Below, piece after piece: positions 7,093 through 14,330 of a stretch of 17,485 nt of DNA (its first letter is position 1; each line of letters opens with the position of its first letter). Location of the stretch: contig DKII01000095.1 of NCBI GenBank assembly GCA_002454125.1, forward strand, positions 1 through 17,485, read 5' to 3'. This DNA comes from Novosphingobium sp. UBA6722. GTDB lineage: Bacteria > Pseudomonadota > Alphaproteobacteria > Sphingomonadales > Sphingomonadaceae. The position numbers were made by a program, and so were the translations under genes. The notes under the pieces are model-generated. The model was given only the letters and a program-made list of their open reading frames with translations. It ran no database searches and was not told the DNA's origin.

Positions 7093-7583
7093 ACCACCGC
7101 GAGATTTTCTTGGTGGTGGCGGTTGCCGCCAATGGCGTGATCGGTAGCGACGGCGCGCTGCCCTGGCACCTCCCGGCCGATCTCCGCCACTTCAAGGCCA
7201 AGACCGCTGGCAAGCCCATGATCATGGGCCGCAAGACCTTCGAATCGCTGCCCGGCCTGCTGCCCGGCCGCCGTCACATCGTGCTGACCCGCGATACGGA
7301 CTGGGCCGAGGAAGGTGCCGAAGTTGCCCGCTCGCCCGAAGAAGCGATCGCGCTGGCCAATGCCCCGCATATCGCGGTGATCGGCGGGGCGGAGATCTAT
7401 CGCCAGTTCCTGCCCTATGCCGACCGGATCGAATGGACCGAAGTCCAGGCCGAACCCGATGGCGACACGCGCTTCCCCGATTTCGACCGGAGCGCATGGA
7501 CCGAGGCCGCGCGCGAGCAGCACCCGGCAGATGGTCGCGTCCCGGGGTTTGCTTTCGTCACCCTGCTGCGTAAACCCGCCTGA
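7089..7583 (+). CDS. folA: Dihydrofolate reductase
   Basis: This enzyme reduces dihydrofolate to tetrahydrofolate with NADPH and sustains thymidylate and purine synthesis; it is the target of trimethoprim. The 164 residues are the normal chromosomal length. NGVIGSDGALPWHLPADL (15-32) carries the Met20-type loop and the substrate-protonating aspartate D31. MGRKTFESLP (46-55) binds NADPH, and IGGAEIY (98-104) is the second cofactor-binding motif. The start is GTG, inside the purK stop (GTGA), so the gene depends on readthrough of translation from purK. It ends the gpmA-purE-purK-folA run, after which 23 bases lead to the M19 peptidase. Confidence 0.97.
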   Translation: MNHREIFLVVAVAANGVIGSDGALPWHLPADLRHFKAKTAGKPMIMGRKTFESLPGLLPGRRHIVLTRDTDWAEEGAEVARSPEEAIALANAPHIAVIGGAEIYRQFLPYADRIEWTEVQAEPDGDTRFPDFDRSAWTEAAREQHPADGRVPGFAFVTLLRKPA

Positions 7584-7600
7584 CGGGAGCGAAGAAGGGG

Positions 7601-8836
7601 ATGGCAATGCACAAACGGGTCTGGATGCCGCTGGCACTGCTGGCACTGGGTGCAGTGGGTTTCTTCGGCGTGGCGCCGGGCTATCTCGAAGCCAGCATGA
7701 ACAAGATTGATGGCCAGCCCGGCATCCCGGTCAGCGCCGAGGCCAAGGCGCTGCACCAGACGCTGCAGATCGTTGACCTCCATTCCGATACGCTGATGTG
7801 GCGACGCGATATGCTGAAGGCCGCCGACCGGGGCCATGAAGACCTGCCGCGGCTGCAAGCGGGCAATGTCGCGCTGCAGCTCTTTTCGAGCGTCACCAAG
7901 ACCCCGCGCGGGCAGAACTATGATGGCAATTCGGGCGAGACCGACAACATTACCCCGCTGGTGATTGCCCAGCTCCAGCCGGTCCGGACCTGGTTTTCGC
8001 TGACCGAGCGGTCGCTTTATCATGGCGAGAAGCTGGACCGGGCGGTGGCAAAGTCAGGCAACGCTTTGAGGAAAGTTACTTCGACAGACGACCTGGACAA
8101 ACTGCTCAAGGCCCGCGATTTGCCGCAAGGCGTTCAAAGCACCAAGCCGACTGCTGTAACCCAAGGCTTCGTTCGCCCTGTTGGCGCCATGCTCACCATT
8201 GAGGGCCTGCAAAGCCTGGAAGGCAAGCTCGCAAACCTCGACAAGCTCCACGCCGCGGGCTTCCGCATGGCCAGCCTGTCGCACTTCTTCGACAACGACA
8301 TCGCCGGGTCGATGCACGGGGTGAAGAAGGGCGGGATCACGCCGCTTGGCTGGCAGGTCGTGACGCGGATGGAAGAGCTGGGGATGATTATCGACATCGC
8401 CCACCTCTCACACCAGGGCGTGGCCGAGCTGCTGCCCAAGGTGCGTCGCCCGGTGGTTTCCAGCCACGGCGGGGTCCAGGCGACCTGCAAGACCAACCGC
8501 AACCTCTCCGATGACGAGATCCGCGCTGTCGCCAAGACCGGCGGGATCATCGGCATCGGCTATTGGGACGGGGCAATCTGCGACACGTCCCCACGCGCCG
8601 CCGCCAAGGCGATGAAGCACGTGCGCGACCTGGTCGGCATTAGCCACGTGGCCCTCGGCAGCGACTATGACGGGGCGACCACCGTGCGGTTCGACACCAG
8701 CGGGCTCGTCCAGGTCACTCAGGCGCTGCTGGACGAAGGCTTTACGCCCGACGAGATCCGCGCGGTGATGGGCGGCAATGCCCTGCGCGTGATTCGCGCC
8801 GGGATCATGCCCTTGAACGAGACGACCCTGCCGTAA
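7601..8836 (+). CDS. Membrane-anchored dipeptidase, peptidase family M19
   Basis: This is a 411-residue relative of renal dipeptidase, a two-zinc hydrolase of dipeptides in a TIM-barrel fold. All expected metal ligands are present: H61 and D63 (DLHSD), bridging E201 (IEGLQSLEG), H268 (DIAHLS), H289 (SSHGG) and D355 (GSDYDG). A hydrophobic segment at residues 8-28 is a signal anchor or uncleaved signal peptide, placing the enzyme at the periplasmic face. Its likely substrates are peptides or D,L-dipeptides from wall turnover (inference). Two starts compete: ATG 7601 touches the AAGGGG ribosome-binding site, while ATG 7607 has better spacing. Residues about 151-193 are encoded by DNA poorer in GC than the rest. 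The stop overlaps the ribF start (TAATG). Confidence 0.92.
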   Translation: MAMHKRVWMPLALLALGAVGFFGVAPGYLEASMNKIDGQPGIPVSAEAKALHQTLQIVDLHSDTLMWRRDMLKAADRGHEDLPRLQAGNVALQLFSSVTKTPRGQNYDGNSGETDNITPLVIAQLQPVRTWFSLTERSLYHGEKLDRAVAKSGNALRKVTSTDDLDKLLKARDLPQGVQSTKPTAVTQGFVRPVGAMLTIEGLQSLEGKLANLDKLHAAGFRMASLSHFFDNDIAGSMHGVKKGGITPLGWQVVTRMEELGMIIDIAHLSHQGVAELLPKVRRPVVSSHGGVQATCKTNRNLSDDEIRAVAKTGGIIGIGYWDGAICDTSPRAAAKAMKHVRDLVGISHVALGSDYDGATTVRFDTSGLVQVTQALLDEGFTPDEIRAVMGGNALRVIRAGIMPLNETTLP

Positions 8837-9765
8837 TGACGATCCCGCGCCTTCTTGCCACTGACCCCATGCCCGATCCCTTGCGCGGTGCGATCATCGC
8901 GCTGGGCAATTTCGATGGTTTCCACCTGGGCCACCAGGCCGTGGCCGGCGAGGCGATTGCCTGGGCCAAGGCGGAAGGCCGCCCGGCGATCGTCGCGACC
9001 TTCGATCCGCACCCGGTGCGCTTCTTCAAGCCCGATGCCGCACCCTTCCGCCTGACCACGCTGGACCAGCGGCAGGAACTGTTCGCGGCCGCCGGGGCCG
9101 ATGCCATGCTGGTCTTCGCCTTCGACGCCGAACTGGCCTCGACCACGGCCGAGGATTTCATGGCCAAGCTGCTGGTCGAACGGCTGGGTGCGGCCGGCGT
9201 GGTGACCGGTGAGGACTTCACCTTCGGCAAGGGCCGGGGCGGCAGCATCGAACTGCTCAAGACCCGCGGTGCCGAGCTGGGCCTGTCCTCGCGCGCGGTC
9301 GGCCCGGTCATGCTCGATGGCGAGGTCGTCTCCTCCAGCCGCATCCGCGAGGCGCTGAAGACCGGCGATTGCGAGACCGCGACCCGCCTGCTCACCCGCC
9401 CCTTCGCGATCCGCGGCGTGGTCCAGCATGGCGACAAGGTTGGGCGGACGATCGGCTTTCCCACGGCCAACCTGCCGCTCGGCAATTACCTGCGCCCGCA
9501 TTACGGGATCTATGCCGTCTCCTCGCAGTTGGCTGACGGCACCCGCCTCCACGGCGCGGCCAACCTTGGCATCCGCCCCAGCTTCGACCCGCCCAAGGAA
9601 CTGCTGGAGCCGCATTTCTTTGACTGGTCGGGCGATCTCTATGGGCAGGAAATCGAAGTGGCCTTCCACCATTTCCTGCGACCCGAGGCCAAGTTCGACA
9701 GCCTGGATGCGCTGACCCAGCAGATGCTGGTCGATTGCGACCAGGCACGAAAGCTGCTGGCATGA
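8836..9765 (+). CDS. ribF: Bifunctional riboflavin kinase / FAD synthetase
   Basis: RibF phosphorylates riboflavin to FMN and adenylates FMN to FAD in the cytosol. The 309 residues show both modules. The N-terminal nucleotidyltransferase has GNFDGFHLGH (24-33, the HxGH-type ATP site), TFDPHP (55-60), TGEDFTFGKGR (124-134) and SSSRIRE (166-172). The C-terminal flavokinase has GRTIGFPTAN (203-212), where the PTAN motif binds ATP and magnesium, and the YGIYAV strand near 223. The ATG shares one base with the M19 stop (TAATG), and the stop overlaps the next start (ATGA), so all three are translationally coupled. There is no FMN riboswitch in front, as expected for a housekeeping copy. Confidence 0.97.
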   Translation: MTIPRLLATDPMPDPLRGAIIALGNFDGFHLGHQAVAGEAIAWAKAEGRPAIVATFDPHPVRFFKPDAAPFRLTTLDQRQELFAAAGADAMLVFAFDAELASTTAEDFMAKLLVERLGAAGVVTGEDFTFGKGRGGSIELLKTRGAELGLSSRAVGPVMLDGEVVSSSRIREALKTGDCETATRLLTRPFAIRGVVQHGDKVGRTIGFPTANLPLGNYLRPHYGIYAVSSQLADGTRLHGAANLGIRPSFDPPKELLEPHFFDWSGDLYGQEIEVAFHHFLRPEAKFDSLDALTQQMLVDCDQARKLLA

Positions 9766-10802
9766 AGGTGTGGGGTCGGCGGATCGGCTTCGTCCTCGCC
9801 CTCGCCTTTCTGGTGCTGACCTTCATCAATGCCTCGTGGCTGGCGGATAGTCCGCAAGGCTACGTCAAGCTGGTCGCCCACCGCGGGCTGATGCAATTGC
9901 CCCGCCCCGATGCGGCGGGCGACTGCAAGGCCCAGGCGATCGAGCCGCCGATCCACGACTTTATCGAGAACACCTTGCCCGCCCTCGCCCAGGCCAAGCG
10001 GCTGGGGGCGCAGATGATCGAGATCGATCCAGCCCCCACCGCCGATGGCCGGTTCGTCCTGTTTCATGAGGCGGCGCTCGATTGCCGGACCAATGGCAAG
10101 GGGCCAGTCAGTGCCCAGACGCTGGAGCAGCTCAAGGCCCTTGATGCCGGGTACGGTTACAGCCCCGATGGCGGCAAGACCTTCCCGCTGCGCGGCCTTG
10201 GCCAGGGTCTGATCCCCAGCCTGGAAGAGGCGCTGGCCACTGCGGGCGATACCGCGCTGCTGTTCAACCTGCGCTTTGCCGATGCCGCCACGGCCGGGCG
10301 GTTTGTCGCGACCCTGAAAGCCGCCGGGCGCGATCCGGTGGCGCGGCGCGATGCCTTTTCCGGCCCCGAAGCCGCCCTCGCCCCGATCCGCGCGACCTGG
10401 CCTGGGGTGCTGGCCTATAGCGACGAACAAGTCGAAGCCTGCACCCGCGCTTACTTTTGGCAGGGCTGGCTCGGCCTCACTCCGGCCGCTTGCCAGGGCA
10501 GCATGATCGCCATTCCGCTCAACCGGCAATGGGCCTTTGCCGGCTGGCCCAACCGGCTGCAGGCGCGAATGGCGGCGGCCGGGGCCAAGGTCATGCTGAT
10601 CGGGCCGATGGCGGACAAACCGCGCGGGCTCGACCTGCCCGAGCAGGTCGGCGAGATTCCCGCAAGTTTCACCGGCTATGTCTGGGTCGATGACATCTGG
10701 AGCGTCGGCCCGGCGCTGCGCCCGGCCTTCAACAAGCGCAACCCGCGCGAGCAGGCCGAGCTGGCCAAGGCGCTCGACGCGCGGCGGGCGAGCCGCGACT
10801 GA
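9762..10802 (+). CDS. Glycerophosphodiester phosphodiesterase-family protein
   Basis: This is a 346-residue PI-PLC-like TIM-barrel protein with an N-terminal membrane segment (residues 8-24). The first half keeps the GDPD active-site pattern: HRG (40-42), ENT (69-71), EID (87-89) and the general-acid histidine H102. The residue after H102 is Glu where most GDPDs have Asp (HD). The expected reaction is hydrolysis of glycerophosphodiesters to glycerol-3-phosphate and an alcohol, probably at the periplasmic side. The C-terminal half is more divergent, with WVDDIWSVGP near the end, so the real substrate may differ. The frame is open a little upstream, but the ATG at 9762 overlaps the ribF stop (ATGA) and is preferred. 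A repeat and ileS follow. Confidence 0.85.
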   Translation: MKVWGRRIGFVLALAFLVLTFINASWLADSPQGYVKLVAHRGLMQLPRPDAAGDCKAQAIEPPIHDFIENTLPALAQAKRLGAQMIEIDPAPTADGRFVLFHEAALDCRTNGKGPVSAQTLEQLKALDAGYGYSPDGGKTFPLRGLGQGLIPSLEEALATAGDTALLFNLRFADAATAGRFVATLKAAGRDPVARRDAFSGPEAALAPIRATWPGVLAYSDEQVEACTRAYFWQGWLGLTPAACQGSMIAIPLNRQWAFAGWPNRLQARMAAAGAKVMLIGPMADKPRGLDLPEQVGEIPASFTGYVWVDDIWSVGPALRPAFNKRNPREQAELAKALDARRASRD

Positions 10803-10810
10803 ACCCGCTC

Positions 10811-10878
10811 CGTCATCCCCGCAAAAGCGGGGATCCAGAGCCTGCCAACACTGGGTTCCCGCTTTCGCGGGAATGACG
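10811..10878. repeat. REPIN-like paired palindrome
   Basis: Two 28-base palindromic units face each other across a 12-base spacer (10839-10850). The left unit is 10811-10838; the right is 10851-10878 on the opposite strand. They agree at 24 of 28 positions. Each folds alone: the left has TCCCCGC/GCGGGGA around an AAAA loop, and the right (read on the minus strand) has TTCCCGC/GCGGGAA around a GAAA loop. The whole can also form one long hairpin. This is the layout of REP sequences paired as REPINs, which are small non-autonomous elements mobilised by RAYT (TnpA_REP) transposases. No RAYT gene is in the window. It lies nine bases past the GDPD stop and could stabilise or end that transcript. 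Confidence 0.85.
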
Positions 10879-10899
10879 GGGGGTAGGAAACCAGAAAAA

Positions 10900-10928
10900 T
10901 TGCGAAAGCGCGCCGCCCCCGCTAAGGC
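10900..10928 (+). promoter_or_regulatory. Possible promoter of ileS
   Basis: TTGCGA at 10900-10905 and TAAGGC at 10923-10928 are separated by 17 bases, which would start transcription near 10935 and leave a leader of about 20 bases before the ileS ATG. Both hexamers are partial matches to the consensus. The placement downstream of the repeat and upstream of an essential gene makes a promoter here plausible. The leader is too short for a T-box or leader-peptide attenuator. Confidence 0.35.
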
Positions 10929-10955
10929 CCGCCAAATTCCTCTGATGATAGAGCC

Positions 10956-13799
10956 ATGACTGAGAAGCGCGACTACCGAGACACCGTCTTCCTGCCGAAG
11001 ACCGAGTTCCCCATGAAGGCGGGCCTTCCCCAGAAGGAGCCCGGCATTCAGGCGCGCTGGGAGGCCGAGAAGCTGTACGAGCAGCTGCGCAATGCCCGTC
11101 GCGGCCGGCCCAGGTTTATGTACCATGACGGCCCGCCCTATGCGAACGGCGACATGCATATCGGCCATGCGCTGAACCACACGATCAAGGACATGGTCTG
11201 CCGCACCCAGAACCTGCTGGGCAAGGACGCGCCCTATGTGCCCGGGTGGGATTGCCACGGCCTGCCGATCGAATGGAAGGTTGAAGAGCAGTACCGCAAG
11301 GCCAAGAAGAACAAGGACGAGGTTCCGCTCCTCGAATTCCGCGCCGAATGCCGCGCCTATGCCCAGCACTGGGTCGACGTGCAGCGCGGGCAGCTGAAGC
11401 GGCTGGGGGTGATGGCCGATTGGGACAACCCCTACCTCACCATGCAGCCCGAGAGCGAGGCGACGATCGTCGCCGAACTGCTCAAGTTTGCGGAGAGCGG
11501 CCAGCTCTATCGCGGGGCCAAGCCGGTGATGTGGTCCCCGGTCGAAAAGACCGCGCTGGCCGAAGCCGAGGTCGAGTACGAGGATATCACCTCGACCCAG
11601 ATCGACGTGGCCTTCGAGATTGTCGAAAGCCCGATCCCCGAACTGGTCGGCGCCCATGCGGTCATCTGGACGACGACGCCGTGGACGATCCCGGTGAACC
11701 AGGCGATCGCCTATGGGCCTGAGATTGAGTATGAACTCTACGAAGAGACTGTCACTCCAATCGAGGGCGACCCAGTCGTCGATCCGTCTTGCATTTTGCG
11801 GCGAGGAAGGCGGGTTTTGATTGCGTCAGATTTTGATTTGCTGCACGGTTTCGGCAGTCGGACAAAGTGGTTCGATGGAGAATCTGACGCCGAATCTTTT
11901 GGCTACATGTCGATTTGGCGCGGCAAAGGCTCCGATCTCGCCGGGACAATCGCCCGCCACCCGATGCACCACCTTGGCGGGTTCTTTGCCGAGCCGCGGC
12001 CGCTGCTCCCCGGCGATTTCGTCACGACCGATAGCGGGACGGGCCTGGTCCATATGGCCCCCGACCACGGCGAGGACGATTTCGAGCTGTGCAAGGCGCA
12101 TGGCCTGAACCCCAAGTTCGCGGTTGAGGGCGATGGCAAGTACCGCGAGGACTGGGGCTGGCTGGGCGGGCAAGGCTCGGTCATCAACCCCAAGTTCAAC
12201 GCGCCCGACGGGCCGATCTGTTCGGACCTGCGCGAAACGGGTTGCCTGCTGGCGGCCAGCGCCGATTATCAGCACTCCTACCCGCATTCGTGGCGTTCCA
12301 AGGCCAAGGTGATCTACCGCTGCACCCCGCAGTGGTTCGTGCCGATGGACCAGCCGCTCGCCGATGGCCGCACCCTGCGCGAAACCGCGCTGAGCGAGAT
12401 CGAGCGGGTCCAGTTCACCCCCGAGAAGGGCCGCAACCGGATCGGCTCGATGGTCGCCGGGCGGCCCGACTGGGTGCTCAGCCGCCAGCGCGCCTGGGGC
12501 GTGCCGATGACGCTGTTCGTCAACCGCAAGACCGGCGACTACCTGGTCGATCCCGAGGTCAACGCGGCGATCATTGCCGCGGTCCGCACCGAGGGGATGG
12601 ACGCCTGGACCCCCGATACCGCGCACCGCTTCCTTGAAGGCAAGTACGATCCCAGCGAGTGGGAGCCGGTTGCCGATATCCTCGACGTCTGGTTCGATTC
12701 GGGCGCGAGCCACGCCTATGTGCTCGACTCCGGGCGCTGGCCCGACCTGTCGTGGCCGGCCGACATCTATGTCGAAGGCTCTGACCAGCATCGCGGCTGG
12801 TTCCAGTCTTCCTTGCTCGAAAGCTGCGCCACCCGCGGCCGCGCGCCTTATGACCGGATCCTGACCCACGGCTTCACCATGGATGCCAAGGGCCTGAAGA
12901 TGTCCAAGTCGCTCGGCAACACGATCGACCCGATCAAGGTTATGGAAACCTATGGCGCCGACATCATCCGGCTCTGGGCGCTGACGGTCGATTTCACAGA
13001 AGACCACCGGATCGGCGACGAGATCCTGAAGGGCGTATCCGACCAGTACCGCAAGCTGCGCAACACCTTCCGCTATCTGCTGGGCGCGCTTGATGGCTAT
13101 GACCATGCGGTCGAAGGCGTCGAAGTGGCGCAGATGCCCGAGCTGGAGCGCTATATGCTCGGCCAGCTCAAGCGGCTCGACAGCACGATCCGCGCGGCGA
13201 TCGATAGCTATGACTTCAACGAATATACCCGCGCGCTGACCGACTTCTGCAACGAGGACCTTTCGGCCTTCTTCTTCGATATCCGCAAGGACCGGCTCTA
13301 TTGCGACGATCCGGCCGGGATCGAACGCCGCGCCTATCGCACCGTGCTCGACGTGCTGTTCCAGGCGCTGGTCCGCTATGCCGCGCCGGTGCTGGTCTTC
13401 ACCGCCGAGGAAGTCTGGACCACCCGCTTCCCCGATCGCGGCAGCGTGCACCTGCAGGAACTGCACGAGCTGCCGGACGAGTGGCTCGACGATGCCCTGG
13501 CCGAGCGCTTTGCCGCGCTGCGGGCGCTGCGCGGGCAGGTCCTCGAAGCGATCGAACCGCTGCGCCGCGAAAAGGTGCTGGGCTCGGGGCTTGAGGCTGA
13601 AGTGACTGTCCCGGCCGATGCCCCCGAGGGCGATCTGGCCGAACTGTTCATCACCGCGAAAGTCACGCGCGGGCAAGGCGACGGCGTGACCGTCACGCGA
13701 ACCTCTGACCACAAGTGCGGCCGCTGCTGGCGCCACCTGCCCGATGTGGCCGAGGATGGCGATCTGTGCGGCCGTTGCGAAAGCGTGGTCGGCGCATGA
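10956..13799 (+). CDS. ileS: Isoleucyl-tRNA synthetase
   Basis: This class I synthetase charges tRNA-Ile and hydrolyses misactivated valine. The 947 residues follow bacterial IleRS order. HIGH is at 68-71 and KMSKS at 648-652 (ATP site). The CP1 editing domain has the TTTPWTIP threonine-rich peptide around 233-240 and GTGLVHMAPDHGEDD. The C-terminal zinc finger uses C921, C924, C938 and C941. Bases about 11731-11920 within the editing domain are near 52 % GC by hand count and use codons such as TTT, TTG, TCT and GGA, unlike the flanks, although the frame is intact. The ATG at 10956 gives the canonical N-terminus. Its stop overlaps lspA (ATGA). The bacterial-type editing site and the zinc finger suggest the housekeeping enzyme. 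Confidence 0.97.
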   Translation: MTEKRDYRDTVFLPKTEFPMKAGLPQKEPGIQARWEAEKLYEQLRNARRGRPRFMYHDGPPYANGDMHIGHALNHTIKDMVCRTQNLLGKDAPYVPGWDCHGLPIEWKVEEQYRKAKKNKDEVPLLEFRAECRAYAQHWVDVQRGQLKRLGVMADWDNPYLTMQPESEATIVAELLKFAESGQLYRGAKPVMWSPVEKTALAEAEVEYEDITSTQIDVAFEIVESPIPELVGAHAVIWTTTPWTIPVNQAIAYGPEIEYELYEETVTPIEGDPVVDPSCILRRGRRVLIASDFDLLHGFGSRTKWFDGESDAESFGYMSIWRGKGSDLAGTIARHPMHHLGGFFAEPRPLLPGDFVTTDSGTGLVHMAPDHGEDDFELCKAHGLNPKFAVEGDGKYREDWGWLGGQGSVINPKFNAPDGPICSDLRETGCLLAASADYQHSYPHSWRSKAKVIYRCTPQWFVPMDQPLADGRTLRETALSEIERVQFTPEKGRNRIGSMVAGRPDWVLSRQRAWGVPMTLFVNRKTGDYLVDPEVNAAIIAAVRTEGMDAWTPDTAHRFLEGKYDPSEWEPVADILDVWFDSGASHAYVLDSGRWPDLSWPADIYVEGSDQHRGWFQSSLLESCATRGRAPYDRILTHGFTMDAKGLKMSKSLGNTIDPIKVMETYGADIIRLWALTVDFTEDHRIGDEILKGVSDQYRKLRNTFRYLLGALDGYDHAVEGVEVAQMPELERYMLGQLKRLDSTIRAAIDSYDFNEYTRALTDFCNEDLSAFFFDIRKDRLYCDDPAGIERRAYRTVLDVLFQALVRYAAPVLVFTAEEVWTTRFPDRGSVHLQELHELPDEWLDDALAERFAALRALRGQVLEAIEPLRREKVLGSGLEAEVTVPADAPEGDLAELFITAKVTRGQGDGVTVTRTSDHKCGRCWRHLPDVAEDGDLCGRCESVVGA

Positions 13800-14326
13800 G
13801 CCAGCTGTTCACCCGCAACCGTCTGATCGGCCTGGCGCTGGCGGCGCTGATCTATGTGGTTGACCAGTGGATCAAGTACCACGTCACCTGGACGCTCAAG
13901 CTGCCCGAAAAGGGCAAGATCGATCTGCTGCCGTTCTTCGACCTGACCTGGGTGGAAAACTACGGCGTCTCGCTCGGCATGCTGACCGCCCAGTCGATGG
14001 AAATGCGCTGGGGGCTGGTGGCGCTGACCAGCCTGATTGCATTGGTCGTGTTCGTCTGGATCCTGCGCGAGAAGGCCTTTGGTGACATCCTGGGCCTGTC
14101 GCTGGTGCTGGGCGGCGCGGCCGGCAATATCGATGACCGGATGAACTTCGGTTACGTGGTCGACTATGCCGATTTCCACATCGGCGATTTCCGGCCCTTC
14201 CTGGTCTTCAACCTGGCCGATGCGGCGATCACCATCGGCGTCCTGATTATCCTTGCCCGTTCGTTCCTGATCCGCGAAAAGGCGGAACAGAAAAGCGATG
14301 CGGGTGCTCCCGTGACGGAGAATTGA
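13796..14326 (+). CDS. lspA: Lipoprotein signal peptidase (signal peptidase II)
   Basis: LspA is the inner-membrane aspartic protease that cuts the signal peptide of prolipoproteins after lipid modification by Lgt. The 176 residues hold four hydrophobic segments (about 9-24, 72-90, 98-112 and 142-157). The two catalytic aspartates are D114 in GNIDDRMNFG and D142 in FNLADAAI, with VENYGVSLG (53-61) as the conserved periplasmic motif. Most LspA proteins have a hydrophobic or aromatic residue where this one has D113, a small variation also expected in sphingomonad relatives. The ATG overlaps the ileS stop, the classic ileS-lspA coupling. A lipoprotein gene follows four bases after its stop. Confidence 0.96.
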   Translation: MSQLFTRNRLIGLALAALIYVVDQWIKYHVTWTLKLPEKGKIDLLPFFDLTWVENYGVSLGMLTAQSMEMRWGLVALTSLIALVVFVWILREKAFGDILGLSLVLGGAAGNIDDRMNFGYVVDYADFHIGDFRPFLVFNLADAAITIGVLIILARSFLIREKAEQKSDAGAPVTEN

Positions 14327-14330
14327 GACA

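Noticed and set aside
8770..8835. FMN riboswitch in front of ribF
   Set aside because: ribF starts inside the stop of the M19 gene and the upstream bases are coding; none of the conserved FMN-element boxes is visible.
10811..10878. Two palindromic units considered as part of a CRISPR array
   Set aside because: There are only two units, in opposite orientation, with a 12-base spacer, and no cas gene is in the window.
10879..10955. T-box or leader-peptide attenuator before ileS
   Set aside because: The leader is short, with no T-box sequence, no isoleucine-rich small frame and no terminator/antiterminator pair.
9639..11657. Very long open frame (672 codons) on the minus strand opposite ribF, the GDPD gene and ileS
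   Set aside because: It is a GC-rich shadow of three well-identified genes, has no recognisable domain, and runs through the palindromic repeat, whose translation (PVIPAKAGTQ...) is a known false-protein signature.
11731..11920. Possible frameshift or broken ileS at the low-GC tract
   Set aside because: The frame is continuous through the tract and the motifs on both sides (TTTPW, GTGLVHMAPDHG, KMSKS, zinc finger) are all in the same frame.
11826..13736. 636-codon minus-strand frame opposite ileS
   Set aside because: It mirrors the codon pattern of ileS and contains no family motif; ileS has both class I signatures and the zinc finger.
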